Assembly (NCBI RefSeq): GCF_050948215.1
Contig: NC_135157.1
Span: forward strand, 3,348,001 to 3,412,000
Direction: 5' to 3'
Source: Halictus rubicundus
Taxonomy: Eukaryota > Arthropoda > Insecta > Hymenoptera > Halictidae
Length of the DNA: 64,000 nucleotides
Position numbers and translations under genes: made by a program. Positions 23,471 through 35,450 of the stretch are shown in pieces (the first letter of the stretch is position 1; the number at the start of each line of letters is the position of its first letter). The notes under the pieces are model-generated. The model ran no database searches and had not been told where the DNA came from. It saw nothing but the letters and a program-made list of their open reading frames with translations.

Positions 23471-26260
23471 CATAATCATCATCGAGTCGTATAATTAGAA
23501 AAAGGTAACGATATATAATCGTCTGCAAAAAAAAAGATAGCAAAGGAAAGAAGAAGAAGAAGGACAGGGGAAGAAACATTGGTTCAATTTCACGGAAGTA
23601 GCAGTACAAAAAGAATGAGAAAGATTCGTCGCAAAAGAAGTTATCGATGGAACGAACAGATCGCAAATCGGACTTCTGAAAACGAATTCGAACAAAGGGA
23701 CAGGTAAGTAATGAACGAACGAAAAGAAAAAGAACGATTAATAATTGAGATTACGTGGAGAAGCCCCTCGACGGAAGCGTCGGCTAAAACGGAACCGGGA
23801 GAGAAGTGTGTGGAGGAAGGCTTATCAACAAGTCGCGAACATATCTCGAATCGATCACTCGTAATAACATTTCCCTCTACTCTAATAAATGTATATACCT
23901 CAACTTCGCAGTTCAGCAAATACACACGGTACGAATCGCATTTCAACCACCAAATGCCCGATAAACGTGTCATTGTAGGAACTGAACCCAACCGTCTTAA
24001 CGTTAAAGGCTGTCTTAAATACTGAGAACAGACACGGATCGCCATTTTTTCGCGTTTTGTTTTTCTCGGTGACTTGCTATCGGATGACAGTGAAGATGTT
24101 CTGTTTCGGTTTTTTCTTTTTTTTTCCGATTTATACTTTCGATCGGTTACTTTCATTCGGACAAAGTAAAACTTATATGTGTGAGAAATTGACACGCGAC
24201 GAAGAACGCGATTCAACGAAGATTGATAAAAGTCAATTCCAATGACCGTGACGTTTAATTGCTGCTGGTCCCATTTCGTACTATTCGTCAAATCGTAGTC
24301 ACAACAACGGTTGTTATCACGCTCGCCGATGCCTCGTGTTGCCGGCAAAGGATCCCGTGTGCGGTTCTTTCCTTTTCTCTTTCGGGTTTTTACTCGGTTC
24401 TAGTAGCAATTACGAATATGGTAGTCACAAGAACATCCGACGCAGAATTAAATAAAGGCTAAGCTACGAGAAATTCCTGTACACCGTTCTCCGGTTTCGA
24501 GAGCGGTAATCCTAAGTTAGTGGCATTCGGTGTTAGAGAAATACTCGTCAGGCAACGAGTTCGGAGACCGTGATACACGTGGCGGAACGAAACTAATCGA
24601 TCGCGTCGGACGTGACAATGTGTACGTTTGGATTTTTATTTTCTTTTTGTCTATGTCGCAAGCCGCAAAAGTAATTTGAACTCGACAAAAATCGTCGATA
24701 ACGAAAAGAAGATATCAGTTCGAATAAGCAGAGCCAAGAATCTCGTTCGGAAAAGCATTCGATGTTCGAGAAATCAGAAAAGAGTATATAAAGCGAAAGA
24801 CAAATACGGATATCAAGAAAAAAAAAATTAATACTTTAAAAAACGAGAAACGGTGAAAGCGCTTGGACATTTTGAATATATTGCGTAGATCACGCCGCGG
24901 TCTAATGCATGCATTTTCTTGACTCGATAATGTTTCCTGACATTTTCCTCGTCTCTTTATATTTCTCTTGGATTATCCTGATTCGTCGGGAGGGGAAAGG
25001 AACTGTGCGCTCCAACTTTACAAAAATTTGCTTCGCTTATATTACAATAACCTTCCCTCGATTTAAGACATTCAACCCTTAATATATTATTATCATAAAT
25101 AAATTTGGTCTATCGGTAATATTGTGAATACGCCGGTACAAATACTGGCAGTATTTGGTTAAGTAAAAAATCATGGTCACTAGAAGAGGTAACTGGTACC
25201 GAATGGAATCTCGAACGTGTGAAATGAGCATTTCCTTTTCTTTTCTTTGTTTTGGTTTTCTCGGTTTCTAATGTGTTCCGATCGTAAAGTACCCAGCAAT
25301 GAGAAAAACGACTCATGGGACAACAAAAGAGAGCAATGTACGACACGCTCGTTACAACTTCCAGTAAACTTGATTTAACATTCTTCATTGGGATTGCCGG
25401 AAGTGACGCAGATCTATTCGCGATGCGATCCGAATTTCGTGCAAGCCTGCTGGCCAAGAGAACGTGTTGGTAAAAACATTGATCACCGAGAAACAATGTG
25501 TGTGTGTGTGTGTGTGTGTGTACGCGCGCGAAACAATGTACAATAAATGTTACCGAACGTGATCTCGTTAAAAAAGTTACGGTAAAAAAATTCTTGAACA
25601 CTCAACAATCAGAGACACGCAGTAGATTTTTGGTTTGTTAGTACTCTCGATACGAACATGCAGAAATTTGAATACCTTGCGAATAGATCTGCTGTGATGT
25701 CACTCATAGGAAAGTATAGTGAGTCAGTACATCCATTTTAAAGAACAGGTAGTTGCAATGATGTCTTTTAACATTTCCGTTTGATCCACAAAACTGTCCC
25801 GGTCAGCATGTATTGTAAACTATTTGTGACCCACTTATTTAGTTTCTTTTTGCAGCACTTTGTTTTAAAAAAATAATTAATGTTATTGCTGCCATTGCGG
25901 TATGGCGCAATGGGTTCAAGACAAACATCAACATTTCGTCTCTACCATATCTGTATACATACATTCAATACAACATTAACATTAACTGAGATTAAGGAAA
26001 GGCATAATTTACATTGTCGCCGTGTGTTGATCCAAGTCATGAACCAGAGGACACTGAGTTGTGCACACGTAACGTGTGTTTCATTTTTATAGTGTATGGT
26101 ATGTCTTTACGCGATCACTTTACATTATTACACTTTGTTTCATTTTCAGTCCGCACGCTTCCCAAAATCCTGCAACGAGAAATTTCTAGTCTAAGTTGTA
26201 CAACATTCTCTACAATAATGATAAAATGATAAATCCTTACCACAACTATATGTGCATCTC
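23471..26260 (-). other. Probable long 3' UTR of lolal; no recognised repeat
   Basis: This 2.8-kb stretch lies directly downstream of lolal on its own strand and, unlike the rest of the window, holds no transposon remnant that I can see. On the - strand an AATAAA signal occurs near 23437, consistent with a convergent end next to arrestin copy 2. A (GT)n run sits at 25499-25520. A 235-codon - strand frame (23641-24348) exists inside but matches no family I know. Calling it 3' UTR is inference from position and lack of repeats. Confidence 0.4.
25499..25520. repeat. (GT)n microsatellite
   Basis: An uninterrupted GT run of about 22 bases within the probable lolal 3' UTR. Confidence 0.85.
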
Positions 26261-26715
26261 TTAACCTTCCCTCTTAATGGCACCAGGTGCTTCTGCCAAT
26301 CCTTTAACTTTCAATCGATCAGCTGTTTTAAGAAATGCGGGAAGTTGATCTTGCGAGACATTAACTTCTCCGGCGTACATAAATTCCAAAATAGCTTGCA
26401 GGTGGCTGTATGCGACGTCTTTTAGAATTATAATGGGATGTTTGGACGGATTTTCCTATAACACCTCACTGCAGTTAATAATCTGATCCTAAACGATTCA
26501 AATTAATGTAAAGAGCAAGAACATACCTCTAATAATGACTTAAAGTAAGGACTACAAGCGGACAACACCATCTTATGTGCTTTACAAGTCTGACCATCAC
26601 AAGCTAACGTCACATCCGTGAAGCTTTTCTCATCTCGTAAGTGTTTAAACGACGATACCATATTAGATTGGAAATCATTCCATTTAAGAAAAAACTGTTG
26701 CTGTTCATCTGCCAT
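26261..26715 (-). CDS. lolal: Lola-like (Batman), BTB/POZ-only chromatin protein
   Basis: Two coding exons on the - strand: 26715-26527 (63 codons) and 26455-26261 (64 codons plus stop), split by a 71-bp intron with GTATG donor and ATAG acceptor. The 127-residue product runs from MADEQQQFFLKWNDFQSNM to a final AIKREG. This is the exact length and layout of Drosophila lolal: one BTB/POZ fold (about residues 6-115; FTDVTLACDGQTCKAHKMVL, then LSACSPYFKSLLE, KHPIIILKDV and FMYAGEVNVSQDQLPAFLKT) with no zinc finger. In flies Lolal partners GAGA factor and acts with Polycomb and trithorax proteins at Hox and other targets. A longer start (MSGYWVSI upstream in frame) is possible, but the start at MADEQ matches the family. 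A TTTTCAG acceptor near 26760 suggests a 5' UTR intron. Confidence 0.95.
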
Positions 26716-29001
26716 TATTGACACCCAATATCCAGACAATCTTCCCTCGAAATAGTCAGCTGAAAATATTCTTGTTGATCAACATGCAACCTCTAATACT
26801 GCAGAAAGCATAATATTACAACACATAGTTAGAAACATAAGGATGGTACGAACTAGTAAAATGCAGAAGCATACAAACACGCGTATAAAATCAACTGTTC
26901 TGCTCACGAGCGAAAAAACGATACCGCAACGACGAAGATCGATTTACATATAAAAGATACAGTTTCGAAAATGTGCACGGGATGGAATGACGACGAATCG
27001 CGCGTAATTCAGCGTACCAGATTTCGTCTAGGTTAAGCGAAAAAAACATTCAACAGATTAAATCGGACGTGTTTGGAAGCGTTTGCCGAACCGAAAGCGG
27101 AAGCAAAGAGCAAAGTATCGTGGCGTAACGAAAACTGGTTTTATCCCGAGGTACGAGTATCCTTCGTGGTACGTGTTAATCGTATTTTGTCATAACAATA
27201 CGCGTACATACGACGGGTCGTTCCGTCAAAGGGACTCGCAGGCCCGAACACGGGCCAGAAACACAAAACGCGGGTAAAAAAATAACCTAACGAGCTCGTT
27301 TACTCACCAGAAACTAACGGGTCACCAAATCCTCCGGGTTAACGGTGAATCACAAAAGGAACGCGAAAAATATATACACTACCGAAAAGTTTTTACGCGA
27401 ATGTTACGAATTTTTTTGTTGCGGCTAATATCACGTCGAAGAAATTCGGTCAAATTCGGATGTTTCCGTCGCAGGTCGGTTCGAAAACACTGTACCGACT
27501 GGCGGCGGATTCGATTACCGTGCGCGAGATGGCGCGCCAGGAAACTTTTCGAGAAACGCTTGGAATTCTCGCTTCATAAATGTCAATCCAAAATTGTATA
27601 TCGACGTCAGCGTGCAAAATGTATTCCCAGCTACATTATTAGCAGACTCGACCTCTCGAAATGGTTTCCTCTACGAAAATAGAGATCCTGTATCTTGCCG
27701 TTTAATTGTCGGTTTCCCGCTCATTTTCGAATTCCATTTCAATTATTCGCAATATCCGAAGAAAAAATGTCGGTACATACATCTTATACGATGTGTTGAC
27801 ATTTATAGAACGGTTGAATTCCTAACAAGGATCTAGCGTCTAGCACCGATAATATCCTCTCGCGCTTTGTTACCGCTAATTGCGCAATCTCACGCAAGCA
27901 ATTGGACAGTTATCAGCATACGCGCTAACTGACAAATCGAACTGTACCCGCTACTACAGTGAAATCGATTCTAATCAATCAGACTACGATTACGGTAACG
28001 ATAACCGTACGGTTGAATGGCTTGTGATAAAAATCGCATCGTGTAAATAGAAACAGAAGAGACGCTAAAGTCTTGCACTAATTGAAGCGCGAAGATTGAC
28101 AGCCACGTTGGTTCATTATGAATCGTTGAACGAACGTCAATTGATATCGCTCTACACCTACCGTTCGCCTAGTAATAATTAGATCATGAAGATCTTAACT
28201 TACTTTAACCTTTTAAGAAGTCAAGTTAAGTCGTCCATGTCTTCGTCTAAAAAAAAAGCTAACAGCAAGAATAAAATAACATTGAAAAGTTATTTAAAAA
28301 CATTCTCTGACGTTTAATCTGTTTCTTCTGAACTCCCTTAAGTTTTTCCTTCTTAAACAGTGAAGGACAGTTAAAAGTATCTTTGCTTCGTTTATAGCTC
28401 ACGATATTCTCTGGTTAATGAAAACAACGTTCATCATTTCTAATTTTTAGAAAACGATCTATGAATATGTAAATTATAAAGATTCACAGTTTACAGTGAC
28501 ATAGACGTACAAGATAATCGCTCCAAATCATTGTTATTAATACTTGGCTTGCTTATCTAGGTGTCGATGGCCGATAGATCATTCGGTTAACAGTAGTTAA
28601 GATTCAAAACACATTTTCGATATGTTTCGTTATCGATACCTATAGCAAATTTTTTCTTATACAATTGTTACGATTCTAGAGCTTGTTCCCCTACCTAGGT
28701 AACTTAATTATCAATTTCATTTCCTCCTTCATTTTAATACCATTTCATAGAATTTTTATGGTAAAAGGCGGTAATGAAGCGTGGCCCTATATGGGCCGTA
28801 GGGAAAACAGTTTGGCAGGTTGACCCAGAAGGGTATCGAATTAGCATGCCGTTCGGGTACACCCCGGCAATACCGTACTCTCATTGGCTATGCACCGCGG
28901 AAGGGAATGCGGGAGAAGTTCGAAAAGGACCGCGGGAATTCTTTGAATGTCCGCGGAAAATCTGTGGTCCGAAAGGGAGTAGATCGGCATGTATGAGTCC
29001 G
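26716..29001. other. Divergent intergenic region between lolal and C/EBP
   Basis: The two genes point away from each other, so both promoters and shared regulatory DNA should lie here. About 27440-27600 is GC-richer with GCGCGCC and could be the first exon and promoter of lolal. The rest is mixed and I see no transposon end and no convincing gene. Overlapping short frames on both strands have no known domain. Confidence 0.5.
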
Positions 29002-29009
29002 TATAAATA
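29002..29009 (+). promoter_or_regulatory. TATA box of the C/EBP gene
   Basis: TATAAATA in the context GTCCGTATAAATAGAATC stands at the edge of a long CpG-rich leader, 966 bases before the C/EBP start codon. The expected transcription start is about 29030-29040. No other TATA-like match as good occurs between here and the ATG. Promoter use is inferred. Confidence 0.5.
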
Positions 29010-29974
29010 GAATCAAGAAAGTCGAGCACCGGAAAAGTTTTCCTGTCGCGCGCGATGCCGCGGTCGGGACGACAGCGTGTCGGCACGTGGGACGGACGAG
29101 GATCAACCGTGGGCCTGTTGGCGAGAAAAAGAGAGATCGAGTAAACGACGGAGGAGGAAGGGGAGGAGGGCGGGATAGATGGAAGAGGAGGAAAGATAGA
29201 AACAGTGAATCGAGTTGATAGGGAGGGGTGTGGAAGGGTGGAAGAGGTTGGACGCGTCGCGTCGCGGCGCGCGGATACCGCCGTTGTGGCGCGGATCGCA
29301 CCGAGTAGAAAGAGGAGCGGCGAGGTGGGGAGGGGCAAGAGGGGGAGGGAAGCGCGTAGCGCGAGCGCAAGCGCAATGAGCCATGGAGTTGGTCTGAACG
29401 CGCGCCACATTGAAAGCTTGCGACATGCCGTGAAGCGGTTCAGTCGCGCGCCAGCTTTCGTGCGGGTGGTATCGTTTTCTAGTTTTCTCGGCGTTGTTCC
29501 CGTCTGTGGTGTACCGTGGCGAACAAGGAGAAAAAAAAGCCCGCGTAGGCGTGGTGAACATTTGACGCGTTGGCGCAGCACGCACGAGCAAACCACGCGG
29601 ACCTAATCCGAATAAGAAAACGTGTACGATCCATCCGAGACGATTGGGATCGCAACGAGCGGTGTACGCGGTCGTCCTCGAAAATTGGAATAGAGTCGAG
29701 GGTCGCGCGATTTTGCTACTCTTGGCACCAGTGTCGGATCTCGGCTGATCGGCGCGCGCGGGAGCATCCCCCGGCTTGCCTGGCTGCTTCGAGATCGTAC
29801 CCGTAGTGAAGTTCCCTCCAAGCGGCGGCCCGTTCCCTGTTTACCGATCGTGGGGTACCAACGGTATCTCGGGGGATCGGAGGGAGCTTACAGGCTGTCG
29901 TAGATTTCGGAGCGGGTGACAATAGGAAATTCGCGGATAGACCGTATCGCGTGTCTGTGATGTGCGAGTGAGCG

Positions 29975-31039
29975 ATGGAGTCACCAGTCATGTACGATAC
30001 AGCGGCCCATCAGGCCCAGGCCCACGGTGCGGCCGATCTGAAGAAGTCCCAGGTACTGAATAACAACAACAACCATCAGAGCAACAATAACAACAGCAAC
30101 GCGCCGAACAACAACAACTCCGCCCTGCAGGTGAATCATAATCACAACCAGCAGCAGAACAGCGCGGTGGTCAGCAAGGTCTCGGCGAGCAAGGCTAGCC
30201 TTCACCAGCAGTACGCGGAACATTGCGCCGCGGCCGGCGAGCTGACGGACCTCAACACGCCTGAAATATCGTTGGATCTGCAACACCTGATCGACGATAG
30301 CCACTTTAACGACGGCCTGCTGGATATGCTCGGCGCGAACAACGGGGCAGTGAAGCATGTTCGAACGCCCGGCTACCCGCGCACCACGCTCGCCTACATG
30401 CCGCAACCGGTGCACAGCGGGGCAAGCTACCACCAGGGCAGCAACAGCTGCAGCGACAGCAACAGCTCCAGTTCCGAGTCGCCGAGCATCAAAGAGGAGC
30501 CCCTGGACCCGGCGGACTACCGTCGCCACTGCCCCCAGTACCCGCCAGGCGGTTACAGCCCGGTGACGAACGGGCCGTTCGCCAATGGTGCGCCAACCTT
30601 CACCACCCTGACACCGTCCACGGTGCCCGGCGGACATCCGGGCGCGCCGGTCCACCAACCACCACCCAGAGGTGGCCCGATGAAACCGGTGATGGCGCAC
30701 CAGCATCACGCGAACACCGCGGCCGCCGCTGCCGCCAGGAAACAGACCAAGGCCATCGACAAGGCGAGCGACGAATACAGGAGGCGACGCGAGAGGAACA
30801 ACATCGCCGTGAGGAAGAGCCGCGAGAAAGCGAAGGTACGATCGCGGGAGACCGAGGAGAAGGTGAAGCTTCTGGTGAAGGACAACGACCTGCTCAAAAA
30901 GAGGATCGAACTGTTGACCGAGGAGCTGAACGTTCTCAGATCCCTATTCAGCAGCGTCGGCGTCGTGCCCGAACAGCTACACCGCGAGATTTCGAGGCAC
31001 CTCGACCAGTTCCAGCAGCACGCGGTGGGACCCATGTAG
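29975..31039 (+). CDS. slbo: C/EBP family bZIP transcription factor (slow border cells orthologue), single exon
   Basis: This 354-residue protein is encoded without introns, as is usual for C/EBP genes. The N-terminus has Asn-rich tracts (29-62), then an acidic/hydrophobic block (LNTPEISLDLQHLIDDSHFN, about 93-112) and GYPRTTLAYMPQPV (133-146), conserved among insect C/EBPs. IKEEPLDP at 172-179 gives a psi-K-x-E SUMO site at K173, the typical C/EBP regulatory motif. The basic region (269-290, RRERNNIAVRKSREKAKVR) has the NNIAVRKSR signature. The zipper leucines fall at 300, 307, 314 and 321. A poly-Ala run sits at 249-254. It is a nuclear DNA-binding dimer; fly slbo controls border-cell migration and is needed for embryogenesis. 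It starts at the first ATG of the long frame, after a CpG-rich leader containing upstream ATGs. No defects are seen. Confidence 0.97.
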   Translation: MESPVMYDTAAHQAQAHGAADLKKSQVLNNNNNHQSNNNNSNAPNNNNSALQVNHNHNQQQNSAVVSKVSASKASLHQQYAEHCAAAGELTDLNTPEISLDLQHLIDDSHFNDGLLDMLGANNGAVKHVRTPGYPRTTLAYMPQPVHSGASYHQGSNSCSDSNSSSSESPSIKEEPLDPADYRRHCPQYPPGGYSPVTNGPFANGAPTFTTLTPSTVPGGHPGAPVHQPPPRGGPMKPVMAHQHHANTAAAAAARKQTKAIDKASDEYRRRRERNNIAVRKSREKAKVRSRETEEKVKLLVKDNDLLKKRIELLTEELNVLRSLFSSVGVVPEQLHREISRHLDQFQQHAVGPM

Positions 31040-31390
31040 CGCACGAAGCCCTCCCCGAGCAGCGCAGTGGTATCGCGCTGCTGTTTACCCTTTCGCTCGT
31101 CCACCGGTGTCGGCCTTCGTCCCTCGACTTTCGGCCCGATACGATTGTGAGAGTAGTCGCGCACCGGTCGTCGACTTTTCCGCTTCCACGGAGACTCTCG
31201 ATCTTCTCACAGCGCTCGAAACGATCAGACGTGTACGTATGGAGAACGTCGCGCGGTTCGAGCCGCAAACGCTACTGCGTCTTTGTCTAATTCCACAAGT
31301 GAGGAATGCGAGGTGCACGTGTATGCCTCGAGAGAGCCGCACGCTGCCGTGGAGAACAGAAAGATGCGGGGAGAATGGAGAACGGACGCA

Positions 31391-31443
31391 GAGATAGAGA
31401 GGGGGAGAGAGAAAGAGAGAGAGAGAGAGAGTGAGACAGAGAG
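31391..31443. repeat. Imperfect (GA)n microsatellite
   Basis: Runs of GAGAGA interrupted by GGGG and AAA lie within the probable 3' UTR of C/EBP. Confidence 0.8.
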
Positions 31444-32701
31444 GACCAACGATGGAAAAGGAGAGAGAAGCTGTGACTCGCTCGAGGAAGAGGCCCTCGT
31501 CGTTTTTTCCCGGGGAGAAGAGCTTTTCGGCAGCTTCTGGTCGACGACTTCGTGTGGAAGAAAAGTGCCTCCGCCTATGGCGAACTTTTTTACACCGAGT
31601 GCACCGGACATTTCCCCTCGCCTGCCCTGCCCCCACCCCTCATTTTCCGTCTGTACAAATAGGAACAAATGAATGGAGAGCGAGCGTTCCGCGAACGCGC
31701 GGGAGATGTTTTCCATGTAAACGAGAAATTTCGACTCAACCCCCCTTTCTTGTTTCCCCTAATCTTACGACCCTTATCTTACGTACACCTACCTTTTCTG
31801 CGACCTACTGTAAAGACTGGGTGGTTGGCATGTCACGTGTGTTTTTTCACGGGTTCGCCAGCTCATTCGATCGCGTAATTCGCAACACGTTGCGACTACG
31901 AACAAATCATGCGTCGATGTGTACGAGCGCATCAATCACACTTTCACAGCCACACGGGCCTCCGTTCGTGCACGCACGAGCCGCGCTAACACACGCGCGC
32001 GTAAACAATCGCGAATAAGATCGCGCGTACGTGACGCGAATGGACGAGTTCGTTCGCATAAATCTTCGATTCTCATGGCGGTATACATACATTTTCGATG
32101 CATCTTCCATAAACGTTCGAATACGTACGCAAACACGCGCATACACAAACGTAACAGAGGCGTGATGACGACGCGCGATGAACGCGCGGCTATTCCTCGC
32201 GCGATCCCTCTCGGATTTGTTCTTGAGATACCGGCCAATTGAATTAGACTATCTATCGTTTCTCATTACCAAGTACCTAAAACGACAAAGCGCACCGTGA
32301 ACCCCGCGATCCATCGGTATCGTCGACGACGCTAGTTTCGCTGGTCCACGTGTATTTGTATTTTCTCGACAGGATGCGGAAGACGCGATCATCCGAACGA
32401 AAAAGCCGATGGTAAAACAAAAAAATGATCACTCTTACACACGCCCTTGTATTATAGCTCTATATTAATTTTATTATATTCGAGAGATGTATGTACATAA
32501 AAAAAGCTAATATATTTTGTTAGAGAAAAGAAACGAGATGCTCGTGTTTTATGAGTCAGGGTGAGTGAATGTGCGAGCGAATGGGAGTGCGAGGAGAGCG
32601 ACAGAGGAACCGAAGAAAATATATTGTTGTTTAGCGCGCTTGTGTCCAACAAACAATCGTTATAGTTCTACGTTCCAATGCGGAAGCATGCTAGAGATTG
32701 C

Positions 32702-32703
<2 letters not shown>

Positions 32704-32732
<29 letters not shown>
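32704..32732. repeat. (GA)14 microsatellite
   Basis: A nearly perfect GA run downstream of C/EBP. (GA)n runs can bind GAGA factor, the partner of Lolal in flies, but no function is shown here. Confidence 0.85.
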
Positions 32733-32735
<3 letters not shown>

Positions 32736-33000
32736 TCTATATTTCGCCGACGTTACCTGGGACTCGGTCCAACCGAGTCTCTCACACCTTAAGTTACCGT
32801 AAAATCGCGTGAAGCGGGCTTCATTTCATTAAGTCTTTTTTTTTCGTCCTTCCTCGTTCGTAGATTCGATCGTGTGCGAGAGAACGATATTTGTTACTAC
32901 CTTATATACGTACTTGTGCGACAAGTTTAATATTTTCTTCTTTAATTCTTTTTTTTTTTTCTAAGACGTTTGTCGGGTCTCTCGGTGATGCACGACTCAA

Positions 33001-34549
33001 AAACGACACGTGCACGTGCACGCGTTTCTTGGCGTATGACTGATGTATGTTAGGTACGAGATCACCTGCCACGGTTGTCTTATTGTCTATGCACAAATAT
33101 ATTTTGATATAAAAAATCGCACGGCTACTTCGCTCAACCTCGAACCATTTCTCTTCCTTCGATCCACGACTCCTCTGCCGTTCGACACGTAAATTACTTG
33201 CGGAATGATTACGCGGCAATTATCGTCGTACTTTGCTGAGTATAGTGTGATTTCATCGTTGGGGCGTTCAACTTGGAATCGTGCAATTTGACACCCTTCA
33301 ACTCGCTGTGATTAACGATTAATTTTTCGAGAACAGATGAATATCTTTGTCCCAGTAAATTGGTTATCAAGTCTTTCAGAAAACCTCAAAAATTTTCATA
33401 GACTCTGGCTGTTACATACGCGTTTGCATATTCATAAGTCTCTTTTAGACAGTGAAGCTAAATAAAATTCTACTGCTCATAAAAGCACCAGTAAGGAAGA
33501 AAGTTCGTGCCGCTTTAGAGGTTCGTCATTATTACACTGTGTATGTGTATATACACAGCAAGTAAAAGTGAACTTACGTGTACTTAAACGAAAGCTTATT
33601 TAACAGAGAACATCACTAACGTTGAAACACCCTTTTGATACCGGAAGCACAAGCTACTGTAAGAAAAGATAGTTAAATCGTTGCAACGATACACTTTGCA
33701 TATCGTTCGTCTCTGCTGAATCGAACGACTCAAGCTTTCTTGGTTAGCTGACAGTAACTACAGCCCGAAATCACATCGAGTACTTTCTTCGTCGAATTCC
33801 GTGTCCAGTAATTCGCATAAAGCAGTCGGAAGGTGGACGAAAATCCCGAGTCGTCGTCCCTGCTTTTCAATCTCGCCAAGACATATTTATATCTGACGGT
33901 CGCCGCGAGAAAACAAAATGATCGATCAAAACATTTCCACGTTTCTTTCGCGGCGACAGCGAAAGCAAACACGAGACACGGTACGCGGACAATGAAACAG
34001 GATCACTACTGGTTAGAAAGGAGTCTTGCTCCTTTGACGGAGGGTGGGGGAGGGGGAGGGTGGTGTAACGCATCAATAAAGTTGTCGCCCGATAAAAATC
34101 TTGTCCTGTACACGTTCATTGGCACACGTGCGCTCGCGGAAAGCAATCAGAATCGTTGCTCGCGCGAATCCGTCGGGTAATGAGTCACGAGATAAGTTTG
34201 TTGTTAGTCAGATAAATAGATTAACACCATTGTGACGATCGTGGCGTTCCTTTTGTGCTCGCCGGGGAACAGGATTCGAACTTCCAAGCGCGTTCGTCGA
34301 TCTTGCTCATGGCATGTGGTCGAATAAGAACTGGACGGCCTTCAATTGCATAATTTTTTTCGTACGAGTACGCGAAAATACCTGTTGTTTTTCCAATATT
34401 ATATATCAACGAATTTATTTGTAGCGCTAACTCGAAAGTTATGCTGCTCGAAAGTTGGCACTTTGCGTTTCTTATGCTTTCCATTGTTTCCCTGATAACG
34501 AGCCGTTTTTACGTTAACAACATGGCACCTTCCTCCAACTCGTGTTTAA
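33001..34549. other. Non-coding stretch downstream of C/EBP
   Basis: No gene or clear repeat end was recognised. Moderately GC-rich blocks (about 33120-33200, 33860-34180) have stop-free frames on both strands without domains. Confidence 0.45.
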
Positions 34550-34766
34550 CACTAGGTTTACGGAGCACTAAAAATGATTATTTTAGATTTCCTTATAAAA
34601 ATAACGTGAATATATCTATCAAAATCTGTAGCCATTTTTTTAATAATATATACCTAGAGAAATCGATTTGTTAAATAATTCCTCATGGATCCATGTTTGC
34701 AATCTCAATATTCGTGAATTGAAAATATTAGAATCCGTCATTTTGACGAGTCTCGTGAATCTAGTG
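34550..34766. mobile_element. TTAA-flanked MITE (CACTAGGTTTACGG family)
   Basis: It starts CACTAGGTTTACGGAGCAC after TTAA (34546-34549) and ends TGAATCTAGTG before TCAA, a one-base-decayed TTAA. The 217-bp body resembles 22047-22242 and 45971-46160. It is non-coding. Confidence 0.75.
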
Positions 34767-35032
34767 TCAACATTATTTTTTTCTGTTTGAAAGGTGCTAA
34801 AAATGCTTCGGTTTTCTTATTGTTTGAATAATTATGTTCTTGGCATTTCACATTAAGCAAATCGTCTAAGCATCTTCTACAGCAGCGGTAGTAACAGTAA
34901 TGTTTCTCGCGTGATTTCAAGCAACAAATCAAACGGAATGAACGTATTTTTATGACTGTCGGTTCTAATGATCTTTTCTTCAAGATCACCCATGATTCTG
35001 TACACACAATTCCTACCGTTGCGTGTTGTAGG

Positions 35033-35200
35033 TAGACGACGGACTTTATGCGTTTATGACAAAAATCGGTGGGTGCATTTTGAAATAGTGACAAGATTCA
35101 GAGAATTTTTAAACATCAATGCGTCAGTCCCTACATACTAAAATTAATAATCTAAGAAAGAACTTTCTATTTGGCTCCTGTTTCATGTAATAGATGCAGA
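35033..35200. mobile_element. TAGACTGCGGAT-family MITE, one end preserved
   Basis: It starts TAGACGACGGACTTTATGCG, followed by TTTATGACAAAAATCGGTGG and later AAAGAACTTTCTATTTGGCT, which are body features of this family. The right TIR is not recognisable. Confidence 0.6.
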
Positions 35201-35219
35201 AGACTCCAACATTTTTTAA

Positions 35220-35446
35220 CTCCTTGCAGTACAACATCGAGTCAGACTCGTGTTGAAGATTTCGAACCGAACCTACTGAACGTGTATGTTAGTAATTTTC
35301 TTTAAATCGAAACAAAATTCTACTTTATTGGTATCAATATGGAGAACATATAAGCACTCAATAAGTCTAAACTTCCTTCTTTGTCTAAGAAATTATAACA
35401 AAGAAATTCTTATCACTGCAATCATAAAATAAGCCGTACTTGTCAT
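35220..35446. mobile_element. TTAA-flanked MITE (CCCCTTGC family), degraded
   Basis: It starts CTCCTTGCAGTACAACATCG after TTAA (35216-35219) and ends before TTAA (35447-35450). The internal AAATCGAAACAAAATTCTAC matches the AAACCGAAATAAAATTCTAT of the copies at 16822 and about 52180. Confidence 0.65.
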
Positions 35447-35450
35447 TTAA

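Larger units (their letters stand above)
31040..33000 (+). other. Probable 3' UTR and downstream flank of C/EBP
   Basis: CpG-rich sequence continues for about 1.3 kb after the stop and then becomes mixed, with GA microsatellites at 31391-31443 and 32704-32732. Overlapping open frames on both strands (31085-32242) are typical of stop-poor GC-rich DNA, show low-complexity Ser/Arg/Leu compositions, and match no family. The end of the transcript cannot be fixed by eye. Confidence 0.45.

Noticed and set aside
23641..24348. 235-codon - strand open frame
   Set aside because: No recognisable domain, mixed composition, and a position consistent with the lolal 3' UTR; reported only as a finding, not as a gene.
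25110..25601. 163-codon - strand frame
   Set aside because: Its most striking feature, a His-Thr run, is just the translated (GT)n microsatellite.
28841..29606. Overlapping 133-251-codon frames on both strands upstream of C/EBP
   Set aside because: They fall in stop-poor CpG-rich leader DNA, overlap on both strands, and show only Ser/Pro/Arg-rich low complexity.
29981..30709. 242-codon - strand frame opposite C/EBP
   Set aside because: It is the antisense shadow of the GC-rich, codon-biased C/EBP coding sequence; low-complexity Val/Arg composition.
31085..32242. Several overlapping frames of 100-195 codons after C/EBP
   Set aside because: Same situation: GC-rich DNA with microsatellites, no domains, all frames mutually overlapping.
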